This document shows positions 24,801 to 37,758 of a DNA stretch of 64,000 nucleotides, piece by piece. Below the pieces are notes generated by a model. That model saw nothing but the letters and a program-made list of their open reading frames with translations, did no database searches and was not told where the DNA came from. The stretch is from the NCBI RefSeq assembly GCF_000264905.1, contig NW_006763139.1, positions 587,270-651,269 of the forward strand, written 5' to 3'. The translations under genes and the position numbers were made by a program. The stretch comes from Stereum hirsutum FP-91666 SS1. Taxonomy: Eukaryota > Basidiomycota > Agaricomycetes > Russulales > Stereaceae. Position 1 is the stretch's first letter. Each line of letters starts with the position of its first letter.

Positions 24801-27800
24801 AGAGGCGATTTCGGTTTCCGAGCATGTGCTCGTCAGAGTTGTTAGGATCGCGCAGATAAGTTCGTTGCCGTCGGTGATCGTGCGAGAAGCGAAGAAGTCG
24901 AAGAGCTCGAGGAGGCTTTGAGTGTCCATGTAAGGCACCCAAAACTGTAGGGTTGAGTTGATCTGCAACGAAATTAGTATAAACCAAACGTATAGAGAAC
25001 AAGTGGCGAAATCCTACCGAAGTGATTTCCTTCTGCTGATCACAATGACCGGGCACGACGGCAACCATATGCTTCACCAGCGGCTCCACGATTTCCCTAT
25101 CCCTGGCTTTCCTCGAGTCGAGTGACAATTTGACGAAGTTCTCGATCACTTTGGAATGACTATATCAGTGCGCATTCAGGGCGAAGAGCGAAATCCAAGC
25201 AGACATACCTTCCTTCCGTTCGCTACTCACAAGGAGCGTCCCAAGAACATCCTTGACCAACTTCAATGAGAAAGAATGCTCTACGAAGGGATAATATTGC
25301 TCATCCGTGAACGTGCGTTTCAGATATTCCATCACGGTTGCGGCCCAAGTTATCGCGTCATTGACGGTGGTCGGATCGTTGGCCGACATCCTGTGGCTGA
25401 TACTCGTTATCGCTGCCTTAGCCTGGAGGACGGCGTGAGGTTCGGAGGTGATTGTGGTGAAGAGAGCGTGCAGTTGTTCGTCCCCGAATATGGTACTTTT
25501 GTGGCGAAGGGTCCATTGCATGTCAAGCCAATGGAAGAGGAATCTAAGCAGATATTATAGTCAACCAACAGTTCTAGTGGCATTTGGAGAGAGAGAACTT
25601 ACGGTGGATGCAAATTAGCAAGCTCGGACTTCACGACGCTCTCATCGAGCAGGTGATTGGACCGGGGATCGATATGACAGACGAGAGCGTTGAGCGCGGA
25701 AGGATGCAGCTTCTCAATCGTAGAGACCAGGTGAGCGATATCGTTAGAGGTCAATGTGCATTCAAGAAGGCGAATCCAATCCACGAGCTCGTAGGCCGAG
25801 GTTTGCCGTGCTGAGGGTGAAGTTGCTAGGGGAGGTAACGGTGAGAACAGTAGTCTGGTCAAGAGGGAGAGAAGAAACTCACGTATCGGCAACTCCTCCA
25901 GTTGACCAAGAAACTCCTGTACCGCCGGATTCGACATCTCCGCCACTTGTGGCTCCAACGGCCCATTCCTATAACTCTGTAGACACGCATTCAAAATCTC
26001 CACTTCCCGTCGTATTGCGCCGCTGACGATTGGGCTCCCCTCAAACAACTTCGATATCTGACCGGACACCGACTCGACGATCTTCTCCGTGAACTTCTCC
26101 AGGGATCCCAAATCCTCCAGCTTACTAGCCAACACCAGAACCAACCTCCTAACAAACGACATCACGGCCAATGCGTCCGAAGGCGTAAAGTGGTTCCCTA
26201 ATAGTTTGGCGAGGAGCTGTTCGCGGACGGTCATTAACAATGGGCTCAGAGATGTCTCTGAAGCCTGTCCCTGTTGTTGGCTGTTGCCACCTTCGTCCTC
26301 CGGGCCAGAAGTTAAACTCTCCATCTCCTCGATATATCGATGTGGCGCCTTCAAACACCTCTGTACGCATTCGTCCAAGAACGTAATCACCGCGTCGTCT
26401 TCGTTCGTGAGTGGCGTTCCGTCCGGAGCTTCAGCACATGGCGCACGCTTGATCGAGGGAAGACAGGACATCCAGAAGTATACTTCGGAGGAGTCGTGTG
26501 CGAAGAGGATGGAGGAGGAAAGGACGTGGCTCAGGAGGGAGGAGATGGCAGTGCGGATGGAAGGGGTTGGGGTTGTGGTGTATGATTTGAGGAGGGTGGA
26601 GAGGTGGGTTCTGGAACCTGTTAGTGTAAGACGTGAGTAGATGCCACAAGAAGATGAATTGAATATTCGCGTGACGTACCGGTCTTTCCTGTCCACGAGA
26701 AACCTTCATTCTCCTTTAGCAGTCTGAGAACGTGTAACTGCCTCAACGTTCTCAATCCAGCGATCGACGAGCTCACAGACTCCCCGTCCTCAATCGTCGT
26801 TGGTGAAGGAATCAAGTGCTGTAACAATTTCCCCACGTCGAACCGCGCCTCCGCTACCAAAGACGGTAAACAACGATTATACAACCACAGCAATCTCGTC
26901 GAGCTCTCGGCCAACAACGCTACCTGCGTCTCGTTCGTCTGTTTTGTGGTCGGGGCCGGGGTCGCGGTCGCGGTGGTGGTAGCACCAACATGCTGTCCCA
27001 TCGCCACGACGACCTGGAAATCTGGTACCCTCTTCCTGACCTCCCTCTCCACCTCCCTTCTCCTCCGACTCCATTGTCCACCTCCGCCTGCACTTTCACC
27101 CACACCTCCAAACACTCCCGAGCTAGCAGCGTCACCAACATCCTCTTCCAACACCCCTTCAACCTCCCTAAACCACTCTAAGACCTTTTCATACTTCATC
27201 AAGCATTTGCACAGTGCTAACGCCGTACAATGTTGCACGAGGGGTGAATTCGACTGCAATCCTTTTGAAAAATGGACTTTGAGAGATAGCGAGGGCAGGA
27301 TGTTTTCTAGTATGGTGTTTAGAGGTGGAGGAGTTGGTTGATAGAGTGCGGTGGATGTAGAGGTTTGGGTAGACGGGGTGGAGAGGGAGGGAGATGGCGG
27401 GATAGGAAGGGAGATTATGGAGCCGAGGAAGGAAATGTTGGAGATCCACTTGGAGGAAAGGCGGGGTTCGAGAGTTGGGGCAGCGGAGGCCCAGTATCTG
27501 TGTATTTCCAAGCAGACCGGTCAGTTAGGGCACTGAATGTCAACAGGGGGGCTTGAGACGTACCCTGCCACGAGCTCAGGGCAGGCCCCCAGAATCTTGA
27601 CAGCCAACTCCTGCTGTCGTGGATCCTCATTCACCCTCAAGGTCTTGACGACATTCGCCAACACCTTGTTATATATTTTAGTTCCATGTCCTTTCGTCGG
27701 CGCGTTGCCACCATCGTCTTCGACACCACCGACCGCAGTAGAACGGACGTCGTCCTGGGATTCACGAGGGTACCATCCACGGTCTCTGAAACAGATGCCG

Positions 27801-29101
27801 GTGCCGGGACGAGTACAGATGGCGAGAAGGAAGTGGTGGACGAGGTCAGCCGGGATTTGCTCCTCGTCAGATCCTTCTGTGACTTCCGAGGAAGAACGTT
27901 CATAGAGCTTTATGAGCTATGTGCGAAGGTTTGATCAGCCAACGGCGCTCATAAAATTAAAGCACTTGAAAGTACCTGCGACAAGAGTCCTTCATTGAAG
28001 ATGTTTATCTTCGCAGTTCTCTTGATTTTGGCGTCCGACCATATCCCGGCCCAACAGACCTCCAAAATCCGACGGATGACGGCGTACGAATCTTGGTTGA
28101 CGCCCTTGAATATCGAGGCGAGCGTATCTCTTCGTTGGTCTAGGAATGCAGCTTTGACGAAAGTGGGCGCGGTGGTGTCGACGAAGGAAAGGATGAAGAG
28201 GATATAGAGGGTGCGTATGTCTGTGGCGTATTGTGAGTATGGGTATGGTGCACAGAAATTGGAAGAAGACCGACCTGGCCGTGCGAGAATATCGATGGAG
28301 TTGGCATCTTTGCCTCTTCGACGCATGGAGAGAAGTTTCGGTAATGACTGGTAGTTTAACCTCGTAAGTATCACTGTCACCATCGCGCCACACTATACTC
28401 ATGTGCCACGCATAGAAGCACCGCGTACCTTGATCTCCCAAGCAAATCCCTCAAACACGGCCTTTTTCTCGCTTCCAGCAGCAAAAGAAGACATTGCGTT
28501 GAGGAGTTTCAAGGTATTTATGATGAGGTCGTTGTGTGAACCTGCGACGTAGGTGTTGAGCTGCTGCATGCATTGCTGAGACAACAACGTCTTCAAAATA
28601 GTGTGGCCATGAGCGTGATGGCTGTAGTGTGCTGAGGTGATGTTGAGGAGTGCAGCGAGAACAGATACGAGCAATGAGAGGATGGATAGCTGACGCTGTA
28701 GATTGTGGCGTCAATATGTATTCCCTGGCGATTAATTCACCGAATTAGACGTACCTGGTTCGTCGCTTCCCATATCTCAAATATATCGTGCGCTCCTGGT
28801 GACGTTTCTAGCCATGACTGGGCCAACGTTAGCCTGGCGTCCTGAGGAGAAATAGGTCCCTCGTTTGGCTTGATCGTAAGTTGGTTGCGGATGGACGTTA
28901 AGGCTGTCTACTTCGTCAGTGTACGGATGCATTGTAAGGTATAGTCAACACACCTTCGACGAGAGCATCCTGGTTCTGATTTTTCAAGCTTGCTCTCAGC
29001 TCGCCTGCGCTGGAGTACCTGTAGGTCCCTCTCGAGTTCGCGTCGAGCTTTGCACGTTTTCTAGGGGCTTGGGCATCATCTGCAGTACGTTTCACGGTCA
29101 T
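21812..29101 (-). CDS. URB1: Nucleolar pre-ribosomal-associated protein Urb1/Npa1
   Basis: Large helical-repeat protein of early 60S pre-ribosomal particles, needed for 27S pre-rRNA processing and 25S rRNA folding in yeast. The N-terminus (MTVKRTADDAQAPRKRAKLD) is basic, with a nuclear-signal-like KRAK. It is followed by the Urb1 N-terminal domain: GELRASLKNQNQDALVEGVL, then AHDIFEIWEATNQ after an intron. The middle part is long HEAT-like helices; one exon (23070-24968) alone supplies over 600 residues. The C-terminal domain ends RIWGRAVEDQWRSAM ... REVLEGINAR with the stop at 21812. I estimate 2,000-2,150 residues in about 15 exons, the family's usual size. Conservation between species is low except at the ends, so exon edges in the middle are uncertain. 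Confidence 0.87.
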
Positions 29102-29636
29102 TCAAGCAGGAGTACAGTTAACACCAGATTATCCTAGATATAACAGCAGCCACCTAGTCCAGCCTAGTTGAAGTATGTCCTGCAGCAAAAGTATGAATGA
29201 GAAATGAAGGCAACCCTCTGGAAGCGAGAATGTTTTCAAAATCTAGATCTTATCTTATCTCAATTTGGTTCCCACGGTTTGATCAGGCCGTTCAACTTTC
29301 CCTTGCCTTTCCCTCAACATGTCTCTGAATCTCAGTACTCTCTCTTGAACGGTGTTTAACCTGTCGAAACAGCTCGTATAAATATGGCTCAGTCTTCGTT
29401 CACGGTGTCTATCCGTCTATTCTTGTGACCTGGAACGCTGTCGCTTCAACCGGGCCTGAAAGGTGCCCCAGTTTCTCGGTGACCTGCTCGTGGAATGAGC
29501 AGCCTCGAGTTGCATAGATGGTGAAATAGGTGTCCATCATTCTCATCGCTGTTAATCGTCACTTCTTACGCCTCGATTCGTCTCTGAGAAATGCTGACTA
29601 TTACACTGTGTCCACCCTCGAACTATTCGTCATGTA
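29102..29636. other. Intergenic: Urb1 promoter
   Basis: 535 bp upstream of Urb1 (minus strand) and downstream of the decarboxylase gene. No gene or repeat seen. Confidence 0.5.
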
Positions 29637-30234
29637 TCACTTCTGCTGCTCAGCCTTCCATGCCTCGATGGCCGGTTCCGCCGCACGAAACCTTGAAGAC
29701 GTATTAGTTTTGACATAAGACGAAATGATTGGTGAAACTCACGCTTCGAGACCTGTGGGGAACCCGCAATAGGCCATGATCTGGAGCAATACCTCTCTTC
29801 ACAATAGAAAGCCGTCTGCATCAGCCTTCGTACGCGGCGACCATGGTACGCAGCACGAACGCACCTGATCTCCACTTCGGTCAACCCGTTATTGAGACCA
29901 CCACGAACATGTCCAGCGAGCTCCTTTGTATGTCCTCCAGCGGCGAGAAGCGAGATGACTACCAGCGAGCGTTGCTTTCGTTCCAGTCCTGGACGCTCCC
30001 AGATGTTGCCCCACGCGTTCTCGGTCACGTACTCCTGTGCTGGTCTAGCGAACTCGGATACTCCTCTTGCCAGTGCATTGTCCACGTATGCATCTCCTAG
30101 AACGGCTCGTCTCTTCAGAAGTTGAAGAAGGGTCAGAAAGCGTCGACTGGTTGTCGCACAATGGGACATACATTGACCATACCGGCATCGTAGAGAGTCT
30201 TGTGAGCATCTTCCTGTTTCTTCGTGTCGGACAT
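29637..30234 (-). CDS. Carboxymuconolactone decarboxylase (CMD) family protein
   Basis: Small all-helical protein of the AhpD/CMD family. The start MSDTKKQEDAHKTLYDAGM is followed by an intron and RRAVLGDAYVDNALA. Next comes the typical core ERPGLERKQRSLVVISLLAA, then GGLNNGLTEVEIREVLLQI and AYCGFPTGLEA, with a last exon FRAAEPAIEAWKAEQQK and stop at 29637-29639. The core matches gamma-carboxymuconolactone decarboxylases of the beta-ketoadipate route, which act in aromatic catabolism. No CxxC of the AhpD peroxidase type is visible. About 150 residues, three to four short introns. It is head-to-head with the dehydrogenase at 30438, sharing a 203 bp promoter. Confidence 0.88.
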
Positions 30235-30347
30235 GTCAGTGGTAGTGGTGGGGATCGATGTCGTCCGGAGAGAATAAGGGTATGTGAGAATAGTGATGTC
30301 AGCGTCAGCTGTTGTACTATACGTCCTGTCGCCTCTCCGTGATTCCG

Positions 30348-30353
30348 TATAAA
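30348..30353 (+). promoter_or_regulatory. TATA box in the divergent promoter
   Basis: TATAAA about 90 bp before the ATG at 30438, inside the 203 bp region shared by the decarboxylase and dehydrogenase genes. Confidence 0.5.
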
Positions 30354-30437
30354 CACACGGAGGTACTTGACCAAATGTACAGGTATGTTGACTTCTCATA
30401 CTTCCCGTTCTGCCTTCATCATCAACTTCCTCTAGCA

Positions 30438-31744
30438 ATGACTGACCAGATCGTCCATCCAGATTCGTTTGCATTTATCGGTCTGGGTGCGATGGGCTAC
30501 CCCGTTAGTTCGTTTATAATAGAGCCAGTTGAAATTCGTTCATCAACATATGACATAGATGGCCCTAAACCTCCGAAAATTACTTCCTCCGTCCAAGCCC
30601 TTCTACATCTACGACATCCAACCTTCAGTCATGGACCGTTTTGCCCTCGAAACCTCTACCTTCGGCGGCGCCACATTCGCCACCTCACCTGCAGACGCAG
30701 CCTCCCACGCTTCCTTCGTCCTCTCTATCGTCCCCGAGGGCAAACACGTCGAACAAGTCTACCTTTCCCCCTCCACCGGGATCGTCCCATTACTCACCTC
30801 TTCCGACCTCGCCGACAAGATATTCGTCGAATGTTCAACGATCGATGTCGCGACGTGTCGGAGAGTTGCGGATAGGGTGAAGCAGAAATGTGAAAGTGCG
30901 GCGTTTTATGACGCGCCGGTTAGTGGAGGGACGAGGGGAGCGCAAAAGGGCGAAATCACGTTTATGATTGGGGGGAGGGAGGAAGATGAGAAAATGGGGG
31001 TTGTCAAGGAGGTATTAGGGAGGATGGGAAAGAATTTGTTTGCGTGTGGAGGGTTGGGGATGGGACTGACTTGTAAATTGTCAAAGTCTGGATTTTTCCC
31101 TCCTCTTTCTCGTCATTCGAGGTGCTAACTTGCTATATCCGCAGCAACTACGTCTCTGGTCTCATTGCGATAGCTCTGTCAGAGGGAATGAATATAGGCA
31201 TGAGCCACGGCGTCGACCCAAAGGTCCTCTCTTCTATATTTGCTGTCAGCACCGCCGGGAGCTGGGTCAATTGTACGTCCTTTTATCATTCCTGGTCTCC
31301 ATATACATATTGCTCCTGCTCACCATACTGTCCGCTCGTAGCTCACTGCAATGTTCGTCGAATTCTTACTCTGGGTCGCAATCTTCCGTGAGCTGAACCA
31401 CTCGCCACAGCCCGTTCCCGGAGTTTGTCCCGACGCACCACCTTCGAACGACTATAAAGGAGGCTTCAAAGTGCAGCTCATGCGAAAAGACTTTAACCTC
31501 GCCGTCGAAGCTGGTCTGTCACTCTTCCCCTGTCACGTTCCCTTTCCCTTCCCTCTCTCCGCACTTGTTCGCTGCAATCGCTGCAAAGCTGACTACTGTG
31601 GCGGCGCGAACAGCGAATGAGACTGGTGTAAAACTCGCCTTGGGAGAAGCTGGTCTAGAGGTATATACAGGCGCTGCCAATGACCCGAGATGTGTAGATC
31701 GCGATTCGAGGGTTGTATATAGATATCTCGGTGGGAATGAATGA
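30438..31744 (+). CDS. 3-hydroxyisobutyrate dehydrogenase-like NAD(P) oxidoreductase
   Basis: Beta-hydroxyacid dehydrogenase family; the best-known member oxidises 3-hydroxyisobutyrate in valine breakdown in mitochondria. The dinucleotide motif FIGLGAMGYP|MALNLRK is split by an intron (30507-30559). The substrate motif DAPVSGGTRGAQ and the catalytic-Lys segment GLTCKLSNNYVSG (spanning an intron) are intact. The helical C-terminal domain has NPVPGVCPDAPPSNDY and LMRKDFNLAVEA. The stop TGA is at 31742-31744; about 330-350 residues. No clear mitochondrial presequence precedes the Rossmann fold, so the location is open. The divergent CMD-type decarboxylase may be co-regulated. Confidence 0.9.
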
Positions 31745-33022
31745 AGCTTGGGGTAGAGATCATACTCGAGAGTTATTGCTGTGTGTAGTTATTTTTCTAC
31801 TCTTCTGTCCAGAACTATACAAAACCCTGACTCTCTTCCAGGATGTTTCCGCCAATGGTCGTTTGAACGCGTACTGACGCCATTGGGCACCCTGCCGCTG
31901 GAAACAATATGACGCCACATTATTCTCTCGACAGCCAATGCCTCGCATCGGTCACGCTTCTGGCTTCTACTTCGCCTCTGGTGTGAGTTTATATATAAAG
32001 ACTAGACTGCCCTTGTATATTGTTTCAAACCGCTGGGCATGTATGAACTCACCCTTCGCATTTCTCACTCGCTGGGAATACTGGAGACCTGCACGAACCT
32101 CACATATGGATGCACTCTCTATGTTCTAGTTTTGTTCTATGCTGGCCATGTATACTGGAACGTCTACAAGAGAAACTGACGAGGCTGTCATTCTTGCACA
32201 GTTGCACTGGGTGCTGTTGCATTCGTCTCATGGGTCATATAGGCATGTCCACTCGTGTGGCCCGGGCCGCCTCTATAATAGATCCTCGTTGGGTTCCCCC
32301 AAGAGTTCACTCCTATAATGTCTTGTGCTTCACGGACTGGACATGAGGCACGGTGAGCAGTCTCGCTTCTGCCGTTGGTCCTGTAATAGTTAGGTCGAGC
32401 TCAAGGGCGACCCAGTAATATCATACTCATTTTGGATCTTTGTCTTTTCTAAGTTTCCAACTGCTTTCGGCGCGGCAAACTGGCAAGACTCAAGTACATA
32501 GTCCAAAAATTGCAACATCTGACGACCTTGGAAGCCACGGTCACGTTTGCCTAACTTGACCCACAACGGAATGACGTTTTTGGGTCGACCAATTAGGAAG
32601 CGCGGCTACCTAAACCGAGACAAACCGTTCGCGTTTGCTTTGCCGCATCCTCCTTCACGGATGTACTTTTGTCCTGCGCACGTACACATGAGATGCCTTC
32701 GTTTTGCGCCCTCGTAGCTATCCCCGTCAGCATTGTGGGCTCGGAGGACTTGGCCACCGTCGAAGTGCTTTGGTTTATGGCGCAATCGAAGCCACGTCTG
32801 GCGACTTGTTTATCTCCACAGCGCCTTGACCTTGACTGGAACCTACTGATGCTCCTGCTCTTTCAGGAGCTCTCGAGTCTTCTGCCTTCTACAGGGTAGA
32901 TGGTGTCATATTCAAGGAAGCGCGATCAGGAACATCGTCTAAGTCCTATGTTATATGTCGGTCGGGTCAGACCTTGGTGGTATCGGGACGCCTATCAGCC
33001 GTTGCAACCCGAGTACATCGAC
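31745..33022. other. Intergenic upstream of the Dal5-like permease
   Basis: About 1.28 kb with no recognisable gene, RNA or repeat. It should contain the promoter of the permease gene starting at 33023. Confidence 0.5.
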
Positions 33023-35883
33023 ATGACATCTAAGTCAGTTACTTCGCTCAGCTCGACTGTTGACCGAAAGTCCCAGTCCAAGAGGCCCTGGTACAGTTAT
33101 GTCTGGTAAGTCGGAAGGTGTCCTATAATTTCCCAGATTGCTGATTCGTTCTGGTGCGTCTAGGGACACATGGGATAAACCCGCTGATGAGAGGAAGTTT
33201 CTGGCCAAGCTCGATGCCTGTGTGATCACCTACGCAGCACTGTCCTATTTCTCCAAATAAGTCTGTTCTACTCTGATCCATCGAGGTGGTAGGCTGATGA
33301 TGTGTTTCTTCTATCCACATATTTGAACCAGCAGAATATCACGAATGCATACGTCTCGGGAATGCAGGAAGAGTAAGTTTTTGATAAGATTGTGTCTGCC
33401 TCCATCTTTCCTCCCGGTGAACTGACCATGTTTCTCGTTCGTACAGACTTGGCCTGTAAGCAGGACCAGCCATTTGGAGACGATACTTGAATTTGATCCG
33501 TGTCCCTTTTGCAGACATGGAAACCAGTTGAACTACATTACCGCTGCATGGACTGTCGGATACGTAGTCGGCCAGATTCCCTCTCAGTGAGTGTATTATA
33601 TCCCTACTCGTTTGCGTTCTCGGAGTACTGAGACTCATGTAGGATGCTTTTACAAAAAGTCCGGCCCTCGGTCTGGGTATGTCTTCGATTATGATTCACT
33701 TGGGGTCTTCGACCTCTAATAATTTCCCTTCATAGATACCTGCTATGGAGCTCACCTGGAGCATCCTCACCTTGACTTTGACGTGGTGTAATGGCTGTAC
33801 GCCCCTTAATGACACCTTGTCCTTGGTTTATTTATCGATCAATCCCATTTATCCTTAGATTCCATGCTGGCTGCGATGCGTTTTTTCATCGGACTCGCAG
33901 AGTCGACATTTTACCCTGCCATCCAGTATGTGATTGGAAGTTGGTACAAGAACGAGGAGTTGGCGAAAAGGGCCTGCATTTTCCATGTAAGTCTCTTCCT
34001 TCGACAGAGAGTGGATGTGACCTTAATCTACGGTCTCGTAGACGGCCTCAGCGCTTGGCCCTATCATTTCAGGTGAGTCCAGCGTCGTACATTGGATATC
34101 AAGAATCGAAGCTCATGTGACGACGTGCGCCGCAGGATTCCTACAGACAGTGCGTACTAATGTGTCACCACCGTACGGCCCACCTTTACTGATCTCAGGA
34201 TAGGGAGCGTATAATGGTCTCAATGGTGTACATGGGATGTCTGGGTGGCGCTGGCTCTTTGTCTGCGATTCAGCACTTTCCATCCCAATAGCCTTGATCG
34301 GATTTCTCATCATGCCAGGTCCGTCATCATTAAGTCACAGCTTCGTGAGTACGTCTGGAGGACTGATCTCTATATGCAGATGTTCCAACAAGACAGCGAC
34401 CATCTTGGCTATACAGCGAGCACGAACTTATGATAGCACAGAAACGTATGCAAGAAGTGGGTCGACGGCCGCCAGGGAAGCTCACGAAGGCGAAGGTATG
34501 TCTCGTTCAGGCGATACACTACATAACTCGAATGACCGTCTTTCGAAGGTCTTGGGGTTTTTCAAGACGTGGCATTTATATGTCCTTGTGATGCGTGAGT
34601 CGTTGTCCGTATTATTCTTTACACCTGCGATCGACTAACATGAATGCCTTCCTCAGTGTACACCTGCGTGAGACCCACTTTGTGACAGGCAGTATTCTTT
34701 GCATTCACATTTTATTCTTTAGTTCAACAACAGTGCCGGCGCATCTAACTCCATGATTTTCTGGTAGGATCCTTGCTCGATCATGTCCTGAGATGCCCCT
34801 TACCTTGCGTCGCAGGCTGAAGAGCTTCAACACTCGGGCAGGCCGCACTGTTTACACTGTTGGCCAGATCAATGTCTACCCGATACCTATGTATGTCGTC
34901 CAGATGCTCACCAGTAAGCTTCCTTGCCCTAGATCACCTCTAGTAGACATATCTGATTTTTGTTGTTTATGAACAGCATACGCCTGGGCATGGTGGTCAG
35001 ACGCTATCGGATTACGATGGCCACCCATCGTCTTTGCTGGCGTGGGTCTCTTTCGTGTTCTTCCTTCCGCATGTTACTTACTAGCGTCCGTTCGACGTCA
35101 GGTATGGGGCATAATCGTGACTTCAGTTCTAGCTGCTACACCGGTGTATACCCACATTGCAAGGTACGTCAACTCAAGGCTGTCAATCATGTCCGGTAAA
35201 TTGAGTGGCGCCAATTTGTAGGCGATGGGCGTTTTATTACATGGTACGCACAAGTTGAAACTCGCATCTACCGTCATTCTCTTATGCAACCACGCTTTTA
35301 GACCATTGTGCAAGGAGGACTGAGTGGTATCATCCTGGCTTGGGCTAATGAAATCACCGGCTTCAACAACGAACGTGAGTGAACTGTCTATTTCTTCCCT
35401 CATTCGATCTAATATATACTCTTTCACTAGTTCGCTCGTTCACTGTCGCAGCTTGCAATACCTTCACGTATGCTGTTCAGGCATGGCTGCCCATCCTCAT
35501 TTTCCCACAGGTCGAACAACCAACGTTGGTCTGCTTCTGACTCGTCGCTGTATGCATGACCACTAAATGTTCCCTACAGAGTCTATATCGGGAATGTCAC
35601 CTCCGCCGTCATCCTGGCTTTCATGAGTACATATTACCCAACTGTTCATACCTCTTTCCTTGCATTTCTGATGTAAAATTTCATTACAGTCTTTTTCGCT
35701 TTCCTAACGCTATACCTTCAACGTCGGGATGAACGGAATGGCGTGAATGTTGTAGGAGGGTCAGTAGAACCGTTCCCAGATGAGGAGGCAGCGTATGAAG
35801 AGGAGGCTGGTTCTGACGCGGATAGCAAGAAGGCTGTTGACTCTACGGTGACGTCGAGAGAGCCGAGTGCGGCCCATGTATGA
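33023..35883 (+). CDS. MFS permease, allantoate/Dal5 (anion:cation symporter) family
   Basis: Plasma-membrane transporter of the Dal5/Tna1-like group, whose members take up allantoate, nicotinate, pantothenate and similar acids. The start [11 protein letters not shown] was chosen because the family motif [21 protein letters not shown] follows in phase. Then come [34 protein letters not shown], the helix 4-5 region [39 protein letters not shown], and later membrane helices to an acidic C-tail ending at TGA 35881-35883. About 17 exons, near 500 residues. One intron (33257-33318) begins ATAAGT and ends CCAC. Only that join gives the conserved SK|YLNQQ; reading through meets TAA at once. Otherwise the gene appears intact. 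Confidence 0.86.
33257..33318 (+). other. Apparent AT-AC intron in the Dal5-like permease
   Basis: The 62-nt interval starts ATAAGTC and ends TATCCAC. Joining TCCAA to ATATTTG restores Ser-Lys-Tyr-Leu at a place where the protein family is continuous. No GT-AG pair here keeps the frame. ATAAGT matches U2-type AT-AC introns rather than the U12 consensus. Confidence 0.65.
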
Positions 35884-36072
35884 AGTCTTATTCGGGGAGG
35901 TTCGTTTCTCTAGGTGAAGCCAGTTTTGATAGGTCGAATATCATGATTTCTACGAGATATACGGATGTCTGTATGATGTTACACGTTGTATAAAATGTGA
36001 TGTAGAGTGTTGTGGGTGAAACACCACTCCATGTGGCCTGACGGCGTTGCTGTGGCCAGACCAATGATACGG

Positions 36073-37758
36073 CTACAGGACTTGCGTTTGCTCGAACTCG
36101 ACTACAAACTTCCCCTTCATGCCTGGTTGGTGCAGATCGTGAACCATCTCCGTCACATCGTCGAGTTTATAAGTCTTGACCTATGCCGTATGTTAGCATG
36201 ACGGCCGGGTAAAAGCTGTCTTCATGTAAAGCTATGCGAAGAAGCCGATTGGGAGCTCACCTTAATCTCTACGGGATGTAGAGCGACGTGTTCGATGAGA
36301 GCCTTACAGTTCTCAGGAGAAGCCAAGAGGCTACCTTTCACCTAAAGGAGGAATTCTCGATTTAATCGTTCACTGAGGGTAATAAATACAGTCGAGCAAA
36401 CCGTGATGTCCTTGAAGATGAGGTCGGAGAAGCTATAATGATAATGTGAGACACGCATCTCGTTAAACCCGATGGACGAGCACGAACTGGAAAGGTATCT
36501 TCTCAGCCGGTTGTCCAACCTATCTAGCAAATAATAAGTGGTAGTTGTTGTAGATGCGAGGATATTCGTACAACTATGAGAGTTCCGTGACGCGTTAGGA
36601 TATCTAGACCATACTGAAAGGAGGGGATCCAATCAGTCGCCACAATGCACGCATCCAGACCTAGTGTCCCGTGCGTCAATTTCGATGTATTCGGAAAACC
36701 AATCGTATGAATCTCCTTGCCTGGGAATGGTTTTTCCGGGTTCAATGCGGCAATCGCTTTGGTCGCAGATTCGACTCCCTCTCGTGCGTCGAGACACAAA
36801 TGGGGAGCTAACTTCAGGCTTTTCGCTAATTCGATGGGCTCATCGCGCGCATCAACGCCGACGACCACATATCCCATGCTCTTCGCAAACTGTGGATGAG
36901 ACTGTGAGGGATGCCCATGAGATGTGAACGTACGTTAGTTCTCACCTGAACGCCGAGGTGGCCCAATGCACCGAGGCCTACGATGCCCAGAATAGCTCCC
37001 TGTGGTTGCTTGGCCGTTAATATTGCGTTGTACATCGTCGCTCCGGCACAGAACAGAGGAGCTGCCTCGACAAATGACATAGTATCGGGTAGTTCAACGG
37101 CAGACCTGTAGTCTAAGACAAATACAAGTCCAGATTGCCAATTAGAACAAAAGTGTCTGGGACGAGGGTATTGAGACGAAGACTAACCAACGAGGCAATA
37201 CTCAGAAAACACTCCTTGACAAGACATTCCGAGGAATCCCCCGTCACTAAGCTTGGTACAATAATTGAGCCGGCCATCCTTACAATCCGGACACGTCCCT
37301 ACAATATATTAAGTCACAAATTTTGTGAGCGATACCGGACGGTGTGAGTTCGTGGCAGCGTAGTACATACCGCAGTAGCCCATGTAACCGAGGGCGCCAA
37401 CTCTCTGGCCAATATGCCAACCGTATTTGGCTGCATCTTCGCCTAGGTCAACGACTGTTCCGGCAGGTTCATGGCCACCAATAAGATCGTGCTTGAGGGA
37501 AACCGGCATACCGCCGGTGCGAATGAGTTCATCGGTGTGGCAAAATCCCGCAGCACCAGTTCTAAGCAACATCTGGTAGGGATGAAGCTCTGTTGGCACC
37601 GGAACGTCCTTTACCACGTACGGTTGGTTGAAACTTTCCTGTTCGCCGTTTGACGATCAACATCTAGATTTCGTGACAGTCTGTCATTCGGTGGCACGGC
37701 CCAAGGTACGCACAAAGAGAGCCGCACGCATAGTGCTTGGTATACTGCCATTTCCCAT
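36073..37758 (-). CDS. Zinc-dependent alcohol dehydrogenase (ADH1-like)
   Basis: Medium-chain NAD alcohol dehydrogenase interconverting alcohols and aldehydes in the cytosol. Exon 1 reads MGNGSIPSTMRAALF and joins to ESFNQPYVVKDVPVP after an intron. Catalytic zinc ligands are in CHTDE and GHEPAG. Structural zinc cysteines are in CGTCPDCKDGRLNYC, spread over an intron. The nucleotide-binding loop is GIVGLGALGHLGVQ. A late segment LASPENCKALIEHVALHP and end KGKFVVEFEQTQVL with TAG at 36073-36075 complete the fold. Roughly 350-360 residues and about ten introns. It is convergent with the Dal5-like permease across a 189 bp gap. Confidence 0.9.
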
